A DNA stretch of 64,000 nucleotides, taken from NCBI GenBank assembly GCA_013399305.1, contig VXAI01000015.1:1001965-1065964 (forward strand), written 5' to 3'. Origin of the DNA: Rostratula benghalensis. Taxonomy: Eukaryota; Chordata; Aves; Charadriiformes; Rostratulidae. Within the stretch, counting starts at the first letter, position 1. Each line of letters begins with the position of its first letter. Positions 51,101 through 62,200 of the stretch are shown piece after piece. Both the position numbers and the translations under genes were made by a program. The notes under the pieces were generated by a model. It was not told the DNA's origin. It saw only the letters and a program-made list of their open reading frames with translations, and made no database searches.

Positions 51101-54100
51101 CCCCTTAACGTGTCAATTAGCACAAAATTCAGGTCTTAATTCACTGCTCCTGCAATGTGCCTTCATGGGCTTATGTGATATTACCATGAAAATCCCACCC
51201 TCTCTGTGTATCTCAAAAGGCCAAAAGAAAAACCGGAAAAAAACCCCAAACAGAGGAAAAAAACCAAACCCTCAACTGTTTCTGCCTAGGCACAGCCCCA
51301 CCAAAGCACACACAGGCATTAAGATAGCCTCATGCTGTTGACAGCAATGAGTTTCTTCCAGAGAAACATGTTTCAACAAATGCTTCCCTCAAGCACGGCT
51401 GTAAAACAAAATCTTTTCCTTGCAGTAGAAACACGGTGGGGTGGGGTTTCCTTGCACAGCCTGCAGGTAGCCAGCACTGGTATTTCCTAGGAAGGTTTCT
51501 GACTATTTGGGTTGTGCTATTGCTTAGATAAGGCAAAGCCATTAGGGAAAGTGGAATAGTTCATTAATGGGAGTGCAACTGCTCCCAGAGGCTGCAAAAG
51601 GAAGGCAGAGCACACACAGGGACTGCTGTTTATTTTATTTCCACTGATGTGGCTGGGACCTGCTGGGGCTGGGAACAGGATGCTGCCAGCACACAGCGAT
51701 TGTGCCTTTCCTTTTTTTCTCTAAGTGCCTTTGGAACTGCTCCCTGTAAGGAAATGGGTATGTGGACACGTGAGGAGATAAGAAATGGTAGGGAACCACC
51801 GGGCTTTCTGTGTGGGGTGTGCATGGCTTTTAGCCTTCTCGGCATGAGCTGCTGCTCCCGGGATGTAGCTCTGGAAATGGAGACTGAAGCTCAAGCTCGT
51901 CTGTTCCCCTCCTGGCAGTAGGGATAAGACTTGCACAACACAAATGTCTCTGGGTGGTGTTTTTCTGGAGCTGAAGCTTTTAAATTGCTAACAATATAAG
52001 AGAAGGACAGGAGGCCTTAATGAGAAATGGAGTTCCCCTTGCAGAAGGCCCAGGAAGCATGTTAGAAAGTTGTATAAGTGGTTGCACATCTTGCACTACC
52101 TCTTGTCCAGAGACAACCCTGCCTCTCTCCTTCTGAAGCCAATGCCATACACCCCTTGCCACATCCCCAGAAACACTTGTGCCTGGAGGACCACTGCCTG
52201 ATGAAGAACCTAATCCTTTCTTGTGTCACCTGGTGATGGTCTAGGAGACCTATTCCAACAGATGAGCTGTTCCACCACCACCACCGATCTGCACCAAGCC
52301 AGCATGCTCTGTGCTGGCACTGCGTTAACTTAGCATGCTCTAAAGGGTGATGACAGTTAATCAATCTAGTAATTTAATATTTCTAAACCTTGATGGCCTG
52401 TTTCTGGATGATGCAAATATCTTTTGGTGTCCCCAAGTACTTATTTATAAAAGTGACATTGTCAGCTCAATACCCTTTAACTACCACAAATGTAGAGCCA
52501 CATGCACAAAGCATACAAACCTGAGAGATTTTTAGCATGACCTTATCCGTGCTCCCTCCCTCCAACACTCCCAGTTAGACACACAGCTGGGATAACACCA
52601 GTCACGTAAATTCCAGTTTGTAGCTGTGCCCTTGGCTCCCACTGAGATCAGGGAGGACAAATGAGGTCTCAGTCTCAGCAGAAAGGGTGTATCTAACCAC
52701 TGATGAGAGCAGCAAACATCTCCAGGGAGCTAGACCTGTCCTGTTACTGCCAGTGGCAAAAGGGACACAGATTTCCTGAGAGCGTCAAGGAACAAGTGGG
52801 AGGAGGACGTTCACCGGGCAGCACAGAGGAATTCAGCAGCACTGACGGGATGGCCACATCCTGCCTGGCATGGCCAAGGCAAATCTAATTTTTATTTATG
52901 AGCACTGATTACTGCAATCTGCTAGTCCACCCAGGAGTTTTCAGCTGGGTCATGCCCACGACAATGACATTGTGCATGCCTCGGGATGGCAGGAAAGCCA
53001 GAGATAGCCTTTATTGTTCCTGCTCTGTGCCTACCACAGTGGCCCCCTGATTCTTGGCTGCGACTCTTTGGTGTTAATGCAAGATAGAGCAAAAATAACA
53101 GCAGCCAACACAGGGACACCTTTTCACAGAAAAGCAAAGCATGCTTTGCTTTGTCCTTGGTTACTAGCCCTCATTAATTACATTTGCAATATAAACAAGA
53201 CAAAACCCCCTGAATTTCCAAGTAATCAGAAAGTGCTTTCCATTTCTGTCTACTGTGTCTATATTGGTGGCAACTGTCACTGTGACCTCTGGTGGCAAAT
53301 ACCACATCTAACAATACATTGTCAAACCTGTTTCTTGCTCAGAGGAAAGGGGGTTTGCCAGTGGCCTTTCAGTGAGCACCACGGGATGGAGAGCTAAGGC
53401 TTCCCATCCACTAGCACTGTGAGCACCTGCTTAGTACAGAATGGGCTGTGTGATGCTGAGCATGGTCCTTTACCTGCTGCTTCTTTGGAGGACAGGGGTT
53501 AGGTAAACGGAGCTGAGATTTCTCCCCAAAACTAGGCAGCAAAACTTTACCCAGCCTGGCAGGAAGCACTCCCAGCCCCAAGTCTCACAAACACAACTTG
53601 GAGGGCTGGCAGGCCACACTGATGTTGTTTCCCTGACTCTGTGTGTGCCTGCCAAGTCTTTCACTTGCCCCCCAGCACAGGGGGTGTCCCCTGACACAGG
53701 ACAGGCACAGTGGTAGCTAAGGATCTTCATCAGGATTATTAACATGATTGCTTTTGTGCTGCTTTGCTTTTTTACCCAGGAGGCCTGATAGGTGTCCCCT
53801 ACCATCAGCACAGGGTCTGGGGCCCACAGTCATTCTATGCTACCTGCAGACTGGCCCCCAGTCCTGACAGGTTTGAAACAAAACAAACCTGAGCTGGCTC
53901 TTGGTATGTCACACTCAGGTCCCCATGGCCGGCTCACCTCCTTTCAGCCAGAGCCCTGCCACTTCCTTGGAAGCGATGCCTGGGGAATTTAGGGCCTTTC
54001 CTATCTAGCCAGACTGGCAGAGTACACCCTGTCCCTTTAGGTTGCTCCCTTTATGTGGATCACTGCTACAAACAGGTTAATTATAATGCAAACCCCTGGG

Positions 54101-57100
54101 GAGACACAGGACACCTCAATCAAAGTGTGGTACCTTTCCAGCTCTCTAAAGACATCTTAGTGCTACAGCTGACAAGATCTGATAACAACATGTTTTGTCC
54201 TATATCCTTCCTGCCACATAGTTTCAGCTTTAGGTTTGGCCATTTAATGGTGTTTCCTTAAAGTCAGGAGCAAACCAGGAAGTTAACAACCAAGTCCTGA
54301 TCCAGCAGCTGCAAAACGAGGATCCTCCCTCCCAGGAAAGGTAGCATTTTTCTCATACAATCCTCACAGCAAAGAAGGGCTGCAGACCGAGGCTGCTCTA
54401 CTGCTCTGGTCTAGAAGGAGCCCTGAAGCCACTTTAAATACATTTGAGGTGGAGACTAAGGCTTTAAATGTTAATGATTTGGTTTTTTCTGCTAAGGTAA
54501 GCTGGGTATTGGGAAAAGACCACCCGTTATGTAGGAGCTGCCTGTTTAAGATTTATGAAGAGCAAAAGCAACAGCTGTTCCTGTTAAAAAAGGGTCAGTT
54601 GCCAAACTTAAAACTGTTCAAATACAAGCAGAAGGGAAGGAAAATCCTTTGGGATATTAATGTTGGGCCACTGCTGAAAAGGATTTTTGCCGCAGATCTT
54701 TGTCTAGAACTGAGCTTCCCAGGACCACAGACATTTTTTGACTGTTAAATTCTGACCATCTTCACCCTTCCCACCACCCTGTCCCCAGGCGGGTGCTCAT
54801 TTCAGAAAACGCCAGTTCCCAGGGCTTAGGCTACACTGGAAAGTGGGATCAGAGGTGGCTGCTGTGACAGGTCAGGTCAGCTGGCCTCACTGCAGCAAAC
54901 CCTGCCACTGGGAACGAGCACTTTTCTTTCACCGCCCCCTGGCATTAGCCTTGGTCTTTCTTCTGCCGTTTGGGAAACCATTGGATGCAGAGCAGTGGAT
55001 GGCAGAGTTCAAACTGCACATTGGAAGGGAACGTAAAGCTTTTCACATGGTTGATGGCAAAAGCCTCTTCCATTGCCAGGTGGGAACAAGTGGTTCAGAG
55101 TGGGAGGTAAAGGTGGCTTTGGGTACTTCTCACTGCCAGGGCAAACCCCTCCTATCTCCTCGTAGCTTTCTCACATGAGGACAAATTACTGAGGTGGACT
55201 TTGGTACCAAATCCACATCCTTGGCTTTAAAACTTGTCTGACTCCTCTTTAAGCCCTCTTCATCAAAGTTTTTCACTTCATCCAGGGCCAAGAGTTTTCT
55301 CCCAGCACAGGGCCCCTGTCTGAGTCGCACAGTTGCAAAATATTGCTTGCAGTGCCCGATCTCCAGCAGTCAAGTATTTGTAGCAAAAGGCCTGACCTCA
55401 TTCACCAGGGAATTGGCCACTGATAGTTAAGAGCAAATCTAGCACAAGACCTGCCAATGAGGGTGAGGACATGCTGGAGGCTTGCTGAGATTGCTCGCTT
55501 TCTGCAGGGAGCCAAATAATTGCATAAAGATTTCAGAAAGTCCAATCTTACACAGCCCCAGAACATCCAAACACCACCAGAGGTGGAAAACCCAAGCCTG
55601 AAGATGACAGTTGAGCACAACTGAAGAAAAAGAACAGCAAACAGAGGCTATGAATCTGTCCCCATCTCCCGCTTGTACTAACAAATTACAGAGCTACATG
55701 GTCCCTGCACTGACCCTTCCTTCACAGCTGAGCTATCAGTGCGGGAAACACAAGGGCTCCGAGGTGTTTTCCCCAACCCATCAATCCTCTTGTTAAATGA
55801 CAAGATTGCTCTTTGGGCAAGAGGTTCAGTTTAGTTGTTCTCAATAAGTTCAGTGGAAAGTTCTATTAGGAGCATACAAAGATTCCGTCTTGAACAGCAG
55901 CATCTTAAACCAACACAGTATCATGTAACGCCCCAGGAATTTCATTACTGGTAATGACAATTCACAGAGCATATGGTTTGAGTTTGTTTTTGTTTTTGCC
56001 TTTTTTTAAAGTAAATAAGATTTTTTAATTAAAACATAAAACTCATAAGCAGGTCAGAGATTAAGTGCTGCTTTTAGCTTCCAAGACTTAGGCGCCAGAT
56101 CAGTGAGATTGGTTTTGTGCCCATCCCGGTTGTCCCAGCATCCCCCCCAGGGGTTCCTAGGAGCTCAGGGGGGATTTGCAGGACGAAAGGGGTGGCTGCA
56201 GGGGGACGCAGGCCAGGGCCCCAGCAGGGGGGTCTGCAGGATCAGTGGGGGAGAGCAGGGACAAACCTGCTGAAAAACAAACCTGTTGAATCTCTCTGTG
56301 CTGCGCCTGTAGGGTCTGGTTGTAATGGCTCCTGCTCTCACCAGTGGGGCAGGCAGACAGGCTGACAGGTTCAATTACAACATGTGGTTTTCATTTGATT
56401 GTAGCTTTGCCATACCCAAGCCACCACGGCTAATGTTTTTCACATGGTGCTGTGAAAGCCACCCTTTCATTTTTCTGTATGTTTCCACTAAAAGAATTCA
56501 GCAATTATCAAAACATTAAACTGAGGATTTTTATTTTTTTTTTTGTTTAGCTTATTTTACTCACTTCAAACTCCTCTATAAAATTTGTTAGGAGGTTTTG
56601 CAGCAAGTACAAAGCCAAAGATGTCGTCTGCCTCTGGTTCAAACAATTCACTCTAATTTGACCAAGATGTTTGCTTTGGGGCAAAAAAACAACCCAAAAG
56701 GAAACCTTAATTAATAATTAAAAATTATTATCATGTTGATCATATAGATTTTAAAATTTATTTTTATAGATGCAAAATTGCATATAAGTGTGGTTATCAA
56801 TGAATTAACCAATTTTGGTAGATTAATTCTCCTGTGATTTCTAAGCAATGACAGCAGAAATCAGCCAGTTTCAACCCTGAGCTGCAGATGCTAAGCACAG
56901 CTTCATCAAAAAAACCTACATGTGGTAACAGCCATGGCTTTGGGGTGTGGAAAAAACAAGTAAATTATTATCCACATCACTCAATGCCCTCCAGGCTGGA
57001 CCATGAGCAAGTAGAGTGGCCATGTCCTGCCTCAAACACAATGGAGACTGGAGAAGAGTGAGGTGGCTGAGATGTGGTGGCAGCATCAGGGCAGAAGAAA

Positions 57101-59082
57101 GCCCATAAGGTTGAGCAGTTCTGGGGCAGGGGTGAAGGTGTGGTGTTGGTGGGCTGAGAAGACCAAAGTAGTGGCTGCCCAGGCTCAAACACCAGCACAG
57201 GGAGCTGGGTACAGATGGGAAGAAGCAGGCACAGAGCTAGAGGTGAGGCAGAACAGGTCTCAGCTCTAGTGCTGTTGGGGATGTCATCAGTCACGATTGC
57301 TTACCTCACTCCTCAACTCTTTACATCACTCCAAGTCCAAAGAGAGTGTAAAAAATGTGCAAATTTTTTGCATAACTGAAGAAGAGTAGTGAAGACCTAA
57401 GTACACTCCTTAGTAGGAAAAAGATTAGTTATTTCTTCTTGTTTCCTTTCTTCTGAGTGTCATGATTTTGGGAGTTTAATTATTTTTGAACAGCAGAAAT
57501 CAACAGCATTGTTGTAATCTAGAAAAGATGCAGCTGATTGGCTGAGGTAGTGTCTGGAAAGGTGTTAGAGCTGTGCATCAAGGGATGCTTGGCTTTGCCC
57601 AGCTCTCACTTTACTGCTGAAATTAAGAGGCAAATGAAGTGGCAGCTCACAGGTGGGGGACATTAGGGACTAGTGACTAAGCAGCAGAAGTAATCAGCTA
57701 TCTAAAGCTTCTCAGCTGTCAAACCTCATCACCAGTTTCTGTGGCTCTCACTTCAGCACCTTCCAGCTGATTCTACAGTACTTCAAATTAAAAATTACAA
57801 TAGCTGTAAATCAAGTGCTATCGTTTTCCCAGCAGATTCTTTGGTTAATCCAATAATGTATTTTCCTGTATTTCCACTAATACTGATTTAAAAGTTCTAC
57901 TCTCTGAAGAACTATCCTCTGGTTTAGTACTAAAAAAAACCCCATCTCATTCTTTGATATATGTGCATCCACTGTACATTTTCTCCAACTACTCACAAAT
58001 GCCATGTCAGCATGTCATTGCAAGAACCATTTGTGTGACACATTGTAATGGCATCATATCTTATCTCGCTCCTCCAGCCACAAGGTAGAGGCCACAGCTT
58101 CAGCATCCATCGCTGGAGCAGCCAGCATCACATGTAGATTGTGAAGTTCCACCCTTCTACTTTCGTGTATACAAGCATTTAAGAAGAATTGAAGTAACAG
58201 TAATAGTACACTAATAAGCTAAAAGTCAAAATGAAATCATTACACAAACTGAAGTGTTATAACCTGGGCTGCTAGAGATTTTTTTTTCTTTCCTTCCAAG
58301 TGATGTAAATCTGTCTTTTGTATGTACACTGTCCTGACTGAGTTTCAATTAAATCTGCTCTTTGCTTTGCCATACAGTGTCTTTCTTGATAGCAGACACA
58401 CCTGCTGCAGGCTTTAGTCCAGAAACACACACCCTAAAGGCTGGGATGCCCAGTTCCCCTTACCCTGCCTGCCTTCCTTGCCCCTGCTGAAGCCCAGCTG
58501 CAGCTCTCTCCTAGCTGCCCTCACTTCTTCCTTTATTTATTTCTAAGCCACTTATCTAACAGATTACCACCATGAAGTAAGCAGTTAATTTCCTGCTTCC
58601 CCTTAAAAACAACCTTGTATTTGTATACTGTAAATATTTGTACCTTCCAAAAGGCCAAGGATTTGCAGAGCTGCAAATTTTTGTGACATTTGATAATGAA
58701 AATAAGCACTGACCACAGAGATAGGGCTCCATCTGGTCTCTGAGCGGCTCCACTGCCGCCAGAGAGCACCCAGGGAGCAGCACCACTGGTTTGGCCCCAG
58801 AAGCAGGGATGGGGCAGACACCCAGCTCACGCCTGTAGTTACTGCACGTACCTGTCTGTCAGCCCAAGTCCACAACATACACAACATGTAATCTGAAAAA
58901 CTGAGAGATCTGTGCACATACCTTCCGATAACAGAGCAGGTCTCGGTGTCAGCAGCCACAGCACCGTGCAGGTAGCGCTGGGGACCACACTTGGGTTGAG
59001 TCAGGATGACCACGAGCACAACCACCGTTGCCAGCACCCCAAGGGTCAGGAGCACCAGGCAACAGATCTTCCCTGTAGACAT
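42007..59082 (-). CDS. GGT5: Gamma-glutamyltransferase 5, whole coding region (12 exons)
   Basis: Spliced CDS on the minus strand: 59082-58922, 50596-50466, 48864-48775, 47689-47500, 46916-46759, 46380-46231, 45809-45676, 45160-44958, 44554-44463, 43693-43584, 42485-42378, 42153-42007. This sums to 1674 nt, 557 aa plus stop. By family knowledge GGT5 is a type II membrane ectoenzyme that cleaves glutathione and converts leukotriene C4 to D4. Seen here: signal anchor at residues 6-28, Cys49/Cys73 and Cys191/Cys195, Arg106, self-cleavage before Thr384, Asn404, Glu423, Asp426, and the glycine pair of GGAGGAW. It resembles GGT5 rather than GGT1 in [19 protein letters not shown], the short lid between NNELADF and PPSAM, and the [13 protein letters not shown]-terminus. 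Odd point: the second pocket serine is alanine (residue 443). No frame break is seen, so it should be functional. Confidence 0.95.
42378..42485 (-). CDS. GGT5: GGT5 coding exon 11
   Basis: Encodes residues 474-509: [22 protein letters not shown], then [10 protein letters not shown], close to mammalian GGT5 [17 protein letters not shown]. Acceptor ccttgcag; donor gtgagt; exit phase 0. Confidence 0.95.
43584..43693 (-). CDS. GGT5: GGT5 coding exon 10
   Basis: Encodes residues 437-473: [15 protein letters not shown], then [17 protein letters not shown] with the oxyanion-hole glycines. The usual SSM is SAM here (Ala443, codon 43676-43674). Exit phase 0. Confidence 0.95.
44215..44232. repeat. Poly-T run (18) in GGT5 intron 9
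   Basis: Eighteen T in a row, followed by further T-rich sequence. It reads as poly-A on the gene's own strand. Confidence 0.9.
44463..44554 (-). CDS. GGT5: GGT5 coding exon 9
   Basis: Encodes residues 406-437: [21 protein letters not shown] with Glu423 and Asp426, then a short [10 protein letters not shown]. It is 36 nt shorter than GGT1 exon 9, removing most of the lid segment. Acceptor cccctgcag; donor gtgagt; exit phase 1. Confidence 0.94.
44958..45160 (-). CDS. GGT5: GGT5 coding exon 8 (self-cleavage site and catalytic Thr)
   Basis: Encodes residues 339-406. The catalytic threonine is the codon at 45025-45023 (Thr384) in [12 protein letters not shown]; the small subunit would start here. 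The exon then has [12 protein letters not shown], almost identical at the DNA level to GGT1 exon 8. It is five codons longer than the GGT1 exon, the extra lying before the cleavage site. Exit phase 2. Confidence 0.95.
45297..45624 (+). mobile_element. CR1 LINE fragment in GGT5 intron 7
   Basis: Forward CR1 sequence: GATGATCAGAGGGCTGGAGC, GGGTTGTTCAGCCTGGAG, CTGGCCCAGGTTGCCCAGAG. The element's last 100 bp or so are missing. It fills about two thirds of a 515-bp intron and is antisense to GGT5. Confidence 0.88.
45676..45809 (-). CDS. GGT5: GGT5 coding exon 7
   Basis: Encodes residues 294-338, with [16 protein letters not shown] in place of the GGT1 motif [13 protein letters not shown], then a diverged [10 protein letters not shown]. 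Acceptor ctccatag; donor gtgagc; exit phase 0. Confidence 0.92.
46231..46380 (-). CDS. GGT5: GGT5 coding exon 6
   Basis: Encodes residues 244-294: [15 protein letters not shown], sequons NIT and NTT, then [18 protein letters not shown]. It aligns with GGT1 [14 protein letters not shown] but has the GG of GGT5. Exit phase 1. Confidence 0.94.
46759..46916 (-). CDS. GGT5: GGT5 coding exon 5
   Basis: Encodes residues 191-244, with the CPLIC cysteine pair, then [26 protein letters not shown] in shortened agreement with human GGT5. Acceptor ctctaacag; donor gtaagt; exit phase 1. Confidence 0.94.
47500..47689 (-). CDS. GGT5: GGT5 coding exon 4
   Basis: Encodes residues 128-191: [21 protein letters not shown], then [15 protein letters not shown]. 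One codon shorter than the GGT1 exon. Donor gtaaga; exit phase 2, splitting the Cys191 codon. Confidence 0.95.
47981..48112 (+). mobile_element. Diverged CR1 LINE fragment in GGT5 intron 3
   Basis: Aligns by eye to the CR1 3' region: CCATCCTTGGAGAAGTTCAA, CCTGGACAGCCTGAGG, CTGCTTTGAGCAAGCGTTGG, TCCTTTCCAACC. It is older than the other copies judging by mismatches, and antisense to GGT5. Confidence 0.7.
48775..48864 (-). CDS. GGT5: GGT5 coding exon 3
   Basis: Encodes residues 98-128, with [19 protein letters not shown]; Arg106 is the substrate-carboxylate arginine. INARETVP is the GGT5 form of the GGT1 INAREVAP motif. Donor gtaagg; exit phase 1. Confidence 0.94.
50041..50190. promoter_or_regulatory. 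CpG-dense patch in GGT5 intron 2
   Basis: About 150 bp with an unusual number of CpG for this window, including a TGACGTCC element like a CRE half. It could be an intronic enhancer or an internal promoter. It is too short for a classical CpG island. Confidence 0.3.
50466..50596 (-). CDS. GGT5: GGT5 coding exon 2
   Basis: Encodes residues 54-98: [20 protein letters not shown] (Cys73), then [18 protein letters not shown], with an NAS sequon. Minus-strand acceptor catcacag is followed by GGACAT. Exit phase 1. Confidence 0.95.
53282..53295 (-). promoter_or_regulatory. Possible weak CTCF-type motif in GGT5 intron 1
   Basis: The minus strand reads CCACCAGAGGTCAC, one mismatch inside the usually invariant GGC. 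That position matters, so this is a weak call. Confidence 0.25.
54932..54942 (-). promoter_or_regulatory. Possible CTCF or GC-box motif in GGT5 intron 1
   Basis: The minus strand reads CCAGGGGGCGG, which fits the right half of a CTCF site (CAGGGGGCG) and also a GC box. The left half does not match. Confidence 0.3.
58922..59082 (-). CDS. GGT5: GGT5 coding exon 1 (start codon and membrane anchor)
   Basis: Encodes residues 1-54, beginning [20 protein letters not shown], a signal anchor, then [21 protein letters not shown] with Cys49. The ATG has A at -3, a good context. Donor gtatgt; exit phase 2. The PKCGPQ segment is also typical of mammalian GGT5. Confidence 0.93.
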
Positions 59083-59250
59083 GTCTATTCCTACAGCGCC
59101 GGAGGCAGCTGGGAGGCTTTTACTCCTTTTGCAAAGACGCCTGCTTTGCTCAGGGTGGAAGTAGAAGATCCCGGTAGTTTTGGGAGGGAGGTCTCACTGA
59201 AGTGGGCTGTCCCCCCTGCGACTGAGAGTTACATTCTTTTTAAGATTAAA
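59083..59250 (-). promoter_or_regulatory. GGT5 5' UTR and proximal promoter (inferred)
   Basis: This lies directly upstream of the GGT5 start codon. The minus strand reads an A/T-rich TTAATCTTAAAAAG element near 59230, a G-run, and AGTAAAAGCC about 50 nt before the ATG. A TATA-like role is possible for either. There is no CpG island, which would suit a tissue-restricted gene. I cannot fix a start site from sequence alone. Confidence 0.35.
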
Positions 59251-62200
59251 AACTGCTAAAAAGAAAACGGTGTACTCTTCCTTTCCTGCTGTCTTTTATT
59301 AAGTAAACTTTTTTCCTGGCATATCCACCGTATGCCTTTTTTTTTTTTTTTTTTTTACAGTCTCTGATGAGAACAGTTAACGCATTCACTGCTGGAGCAC
59401 TTCAAAGTGCAATCTCTACACTGCTTTTTGGCTTCACACAGCCTCCATGTCTTGAAATTCTTAACACATAGAGCAAAATGCCAAAAAAGGCAGTGTACAT
59501 GGTGAATCACTAGGAAAATTACAACGTCAATCCTACATTGCAAACTTGGGGTATTTTCTTTCCATAACACTACTCAAAGAAGTAAAAGCTACATATAAAT
59601 ACAAAGCTGGAACTTTCATACTTACTCTTACTTTACTTTATCGTTTATTATGATCTTGCTTACTTAACTTTTTTCATGCCACACATCTTCTGGAAATTAG
59701 CATAACAGAATACCTTGAATAAAGAAGCATGCCTCTGCACTTCTGCAAAACATCAGAGCTAAAAGCTCTGGGGTCCAGCCTGCACCAGTCTGCAACCACA
59801 GCACCCTGGAGTGAAGGGCTGTAAATAAGAGCAGACCTAATTCCTACCAGGGCAGCGATGAGCAGCATGAATTGCTACACAGCACAACTGGCCCCAGCCA
59901 GCTCCTTTAGTGCTAGAATTATACAGTTCTCCCAGCACTTAAAAAGTGCCTACTGTACTTCTAAAGGATGTTATCTGTGATTCTCTTCCAGCTAATTTTG
60001 GGGAAGCTGAATTCACCTGCGCAGATTTACACCTGTATTTCAGTGCAGACTTTGAACCTGTACCCAGAGAACTTTATTTCATAGCTAAGTAATGCTACTT
60101 CATGTACCATATCTCCAGAAATTAATTTCATAGATTAGACTGTCTTTTTTTATTATTATTTTGTAGTTGTATCTTCTTGTAAAGTTATCTTGGGGAAGTG
60201 AGAATAGCCTAAGAGAAATGTATGGCTTTGTCCAATATAAAACTGAGGTCCCTGGGGAACAATTTCTTGGTCTCCATATTTCTATCTGTCTTGGCGAATA
60301 TACTTGGCACGTGTAACAAGCCTCCACAGCTCTAGTGTGACTCCTCCTTTCACCATTGCAAAACATTGCTGATCTTGTAATATTTCTCAATCCCTACAAG
60401 ACTTTACTTTGGTTTTGTGTTTCATTTTTGCCGAATTATTCTATCACACTTAAAGATTCATCCCTCTGATGTTTTTTTGGGAAAGCTCTTTCCTGTAAAG
60501 TCACAGCAGGGCTGGACACCTTGACTACTCAGTGCCAACAGGCTCAAGGCTGCAGATTTGCCCATTTGCTTTCATCAAATGTCATGGAGAATTCAACTGC
60601 AGTCTCCAAATTTCTGTTAAATTTGGTTTTCAACTCAGCACATCAAACATTTATATCTGGAAATTTATCTTTGTGCTGCCAAGGAGAAGCCCTGGAAGAG
60701 GCAAGAAAGGTAAGAGAGAGTATGAATGAGAAGGCTGAGACATAGTTATCTATTCCAACAGATGACTCCCGTAGCAAACCTATTTGTCGTTTAGACACAT
60801 TAAGGAAGACTGAGCCTGCTTCTTTCTTTCGATGTATCATCTTTACAGTCATGTTGGTACAACACTCAACTTTGACCATATTATAGAAAGTCTGCATTGA
60901 CCCTCCCATGTGAGAGCCTGCTTAGCTGTTCATACTCTGGGGCTCAGGACTCTGACCTCTATTTTCTGTTTGTTTGTTTCTCAAAACTTTCACATTTCTT
61001 CTCATTGTCTGGGAGCACAGTTTGCCTTGGCATAGATCTTGAAGCATAGCACTTCACTGCACACACTCTCTGGTTCTCCACTGAGAGTTTGAAGGGCTTT
61101 GCTGCATGCAAAGGAGCTCAGGTATTTAAAGACCCTTTCAGGCCAAGTGAAGAAGATTTTAATTAGAATTTTAATTATTAAGAGAATCACTGTTTGTTAA
61201 CTAATAACGAGGCACAATATTTTTAATTAGTCCTTTATATTGTTGGAGTCTTGTTAAATCTTTGTCCAAATCTTCAATCAAGAGACCAAAATTGAAAATT
61301 ATTTAACATCTGAAGTACAGGCATTGACAAGGTTCAGATGAACACCACAGCTACCTTAGGGAAGTAAGAATTCATCAAGGGATAGAAATACTCAGGTTTT
61401 AAAGTGAAGAAGTTGGGAAGAAATTCCCCTTGCCAGGTAGGTTATTGCAGAAGTGTCGAAGGGCCTAAGCCACTGGGCTGAGTTTGTGGGGAAAGTAAAT
61501 GGGGCAGTTAGTCTAATCTCATCATCTAGTGACCAAAGGGACCAGGGAAGGCTCTGGAGGCATCAGGAGCTTCTCCTTCAGCCTTGCTGAAGGTGCCTGG
61601 TGTGCACCTTTCCTTGTTTTGGCAGCAGTATATTGCACTAAGCCAATGTAATTTTACCTCAAGCTCAAACATGTTCTTGAGACACTGAGCTACTATCTGT
61701 AGAGCCTGCTTCTCTGACAGTAAAACTGGTTTCAGATGATGACTGGTATCAGTCACGTTGAAGGGAAAAAAAGGGTGCCTGCTCGTTGAAAACCAGTCCT
61801 TATAACAAGCCTCAGGATCCTGAAGATGGTGAGACATTCCCAAAGAGCACCATCATTTACACATGCTGTACACTTGCTTTTCATTCAGCAAAATAAAATC
61901 GGAGATACAAATGAAGGAGCCATCTTCTGAGAAGACAGAGATCTCCCTGCTGAAGCAGGATTTGTTACAGTCTGGGGCCAGACTAAAGAAAAAGAGGTTG
62001 ATGCCTTGTCTGCAGCAAAAAAGTACATTTGTGGCATGAGCAGCATTTCAAGGATTGTGTTTTCTCCATGCATCCTTTGCTTCAGTGCTGCTTTCCTTTG
62101 ATTGAGGGGTAAAAAAAGAACATAATTGGACAGAAAGACAGACATTTCTATTCACCAGAAAAAAGCTAAGATCTTGACCCTCAATTTATCATTCATCATC

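Larger units (their letters stand above)
42154..58921 (-). other. GGT5 introns: content
   Basis: Eleven GT-AG introns. The first (50597-58921, 8.3 kb) makes up half the gene; it has AT-rich DNA near 56690-56830, a G-rich patch near 56160 and two possible CTCF motifs, but no exon I recognise. Intron 2 (48865-50465) has a CpG-dense patch. Introns 3 (47690-48774) and 7 (45161-45675) contain CR1 fragments. Intron 9 (43694-44462) has an 18-T run. In introns 4, 5, 6, 8 and 10 I see nothing identifiable; intron 11 is only 224 bp. Confidence 0.85.

Noticed and set aside
58741..58756. Possible CTCF motif beside GGT5 exon 1
   Set aside because: Two mismatches, including one in the GGC core.
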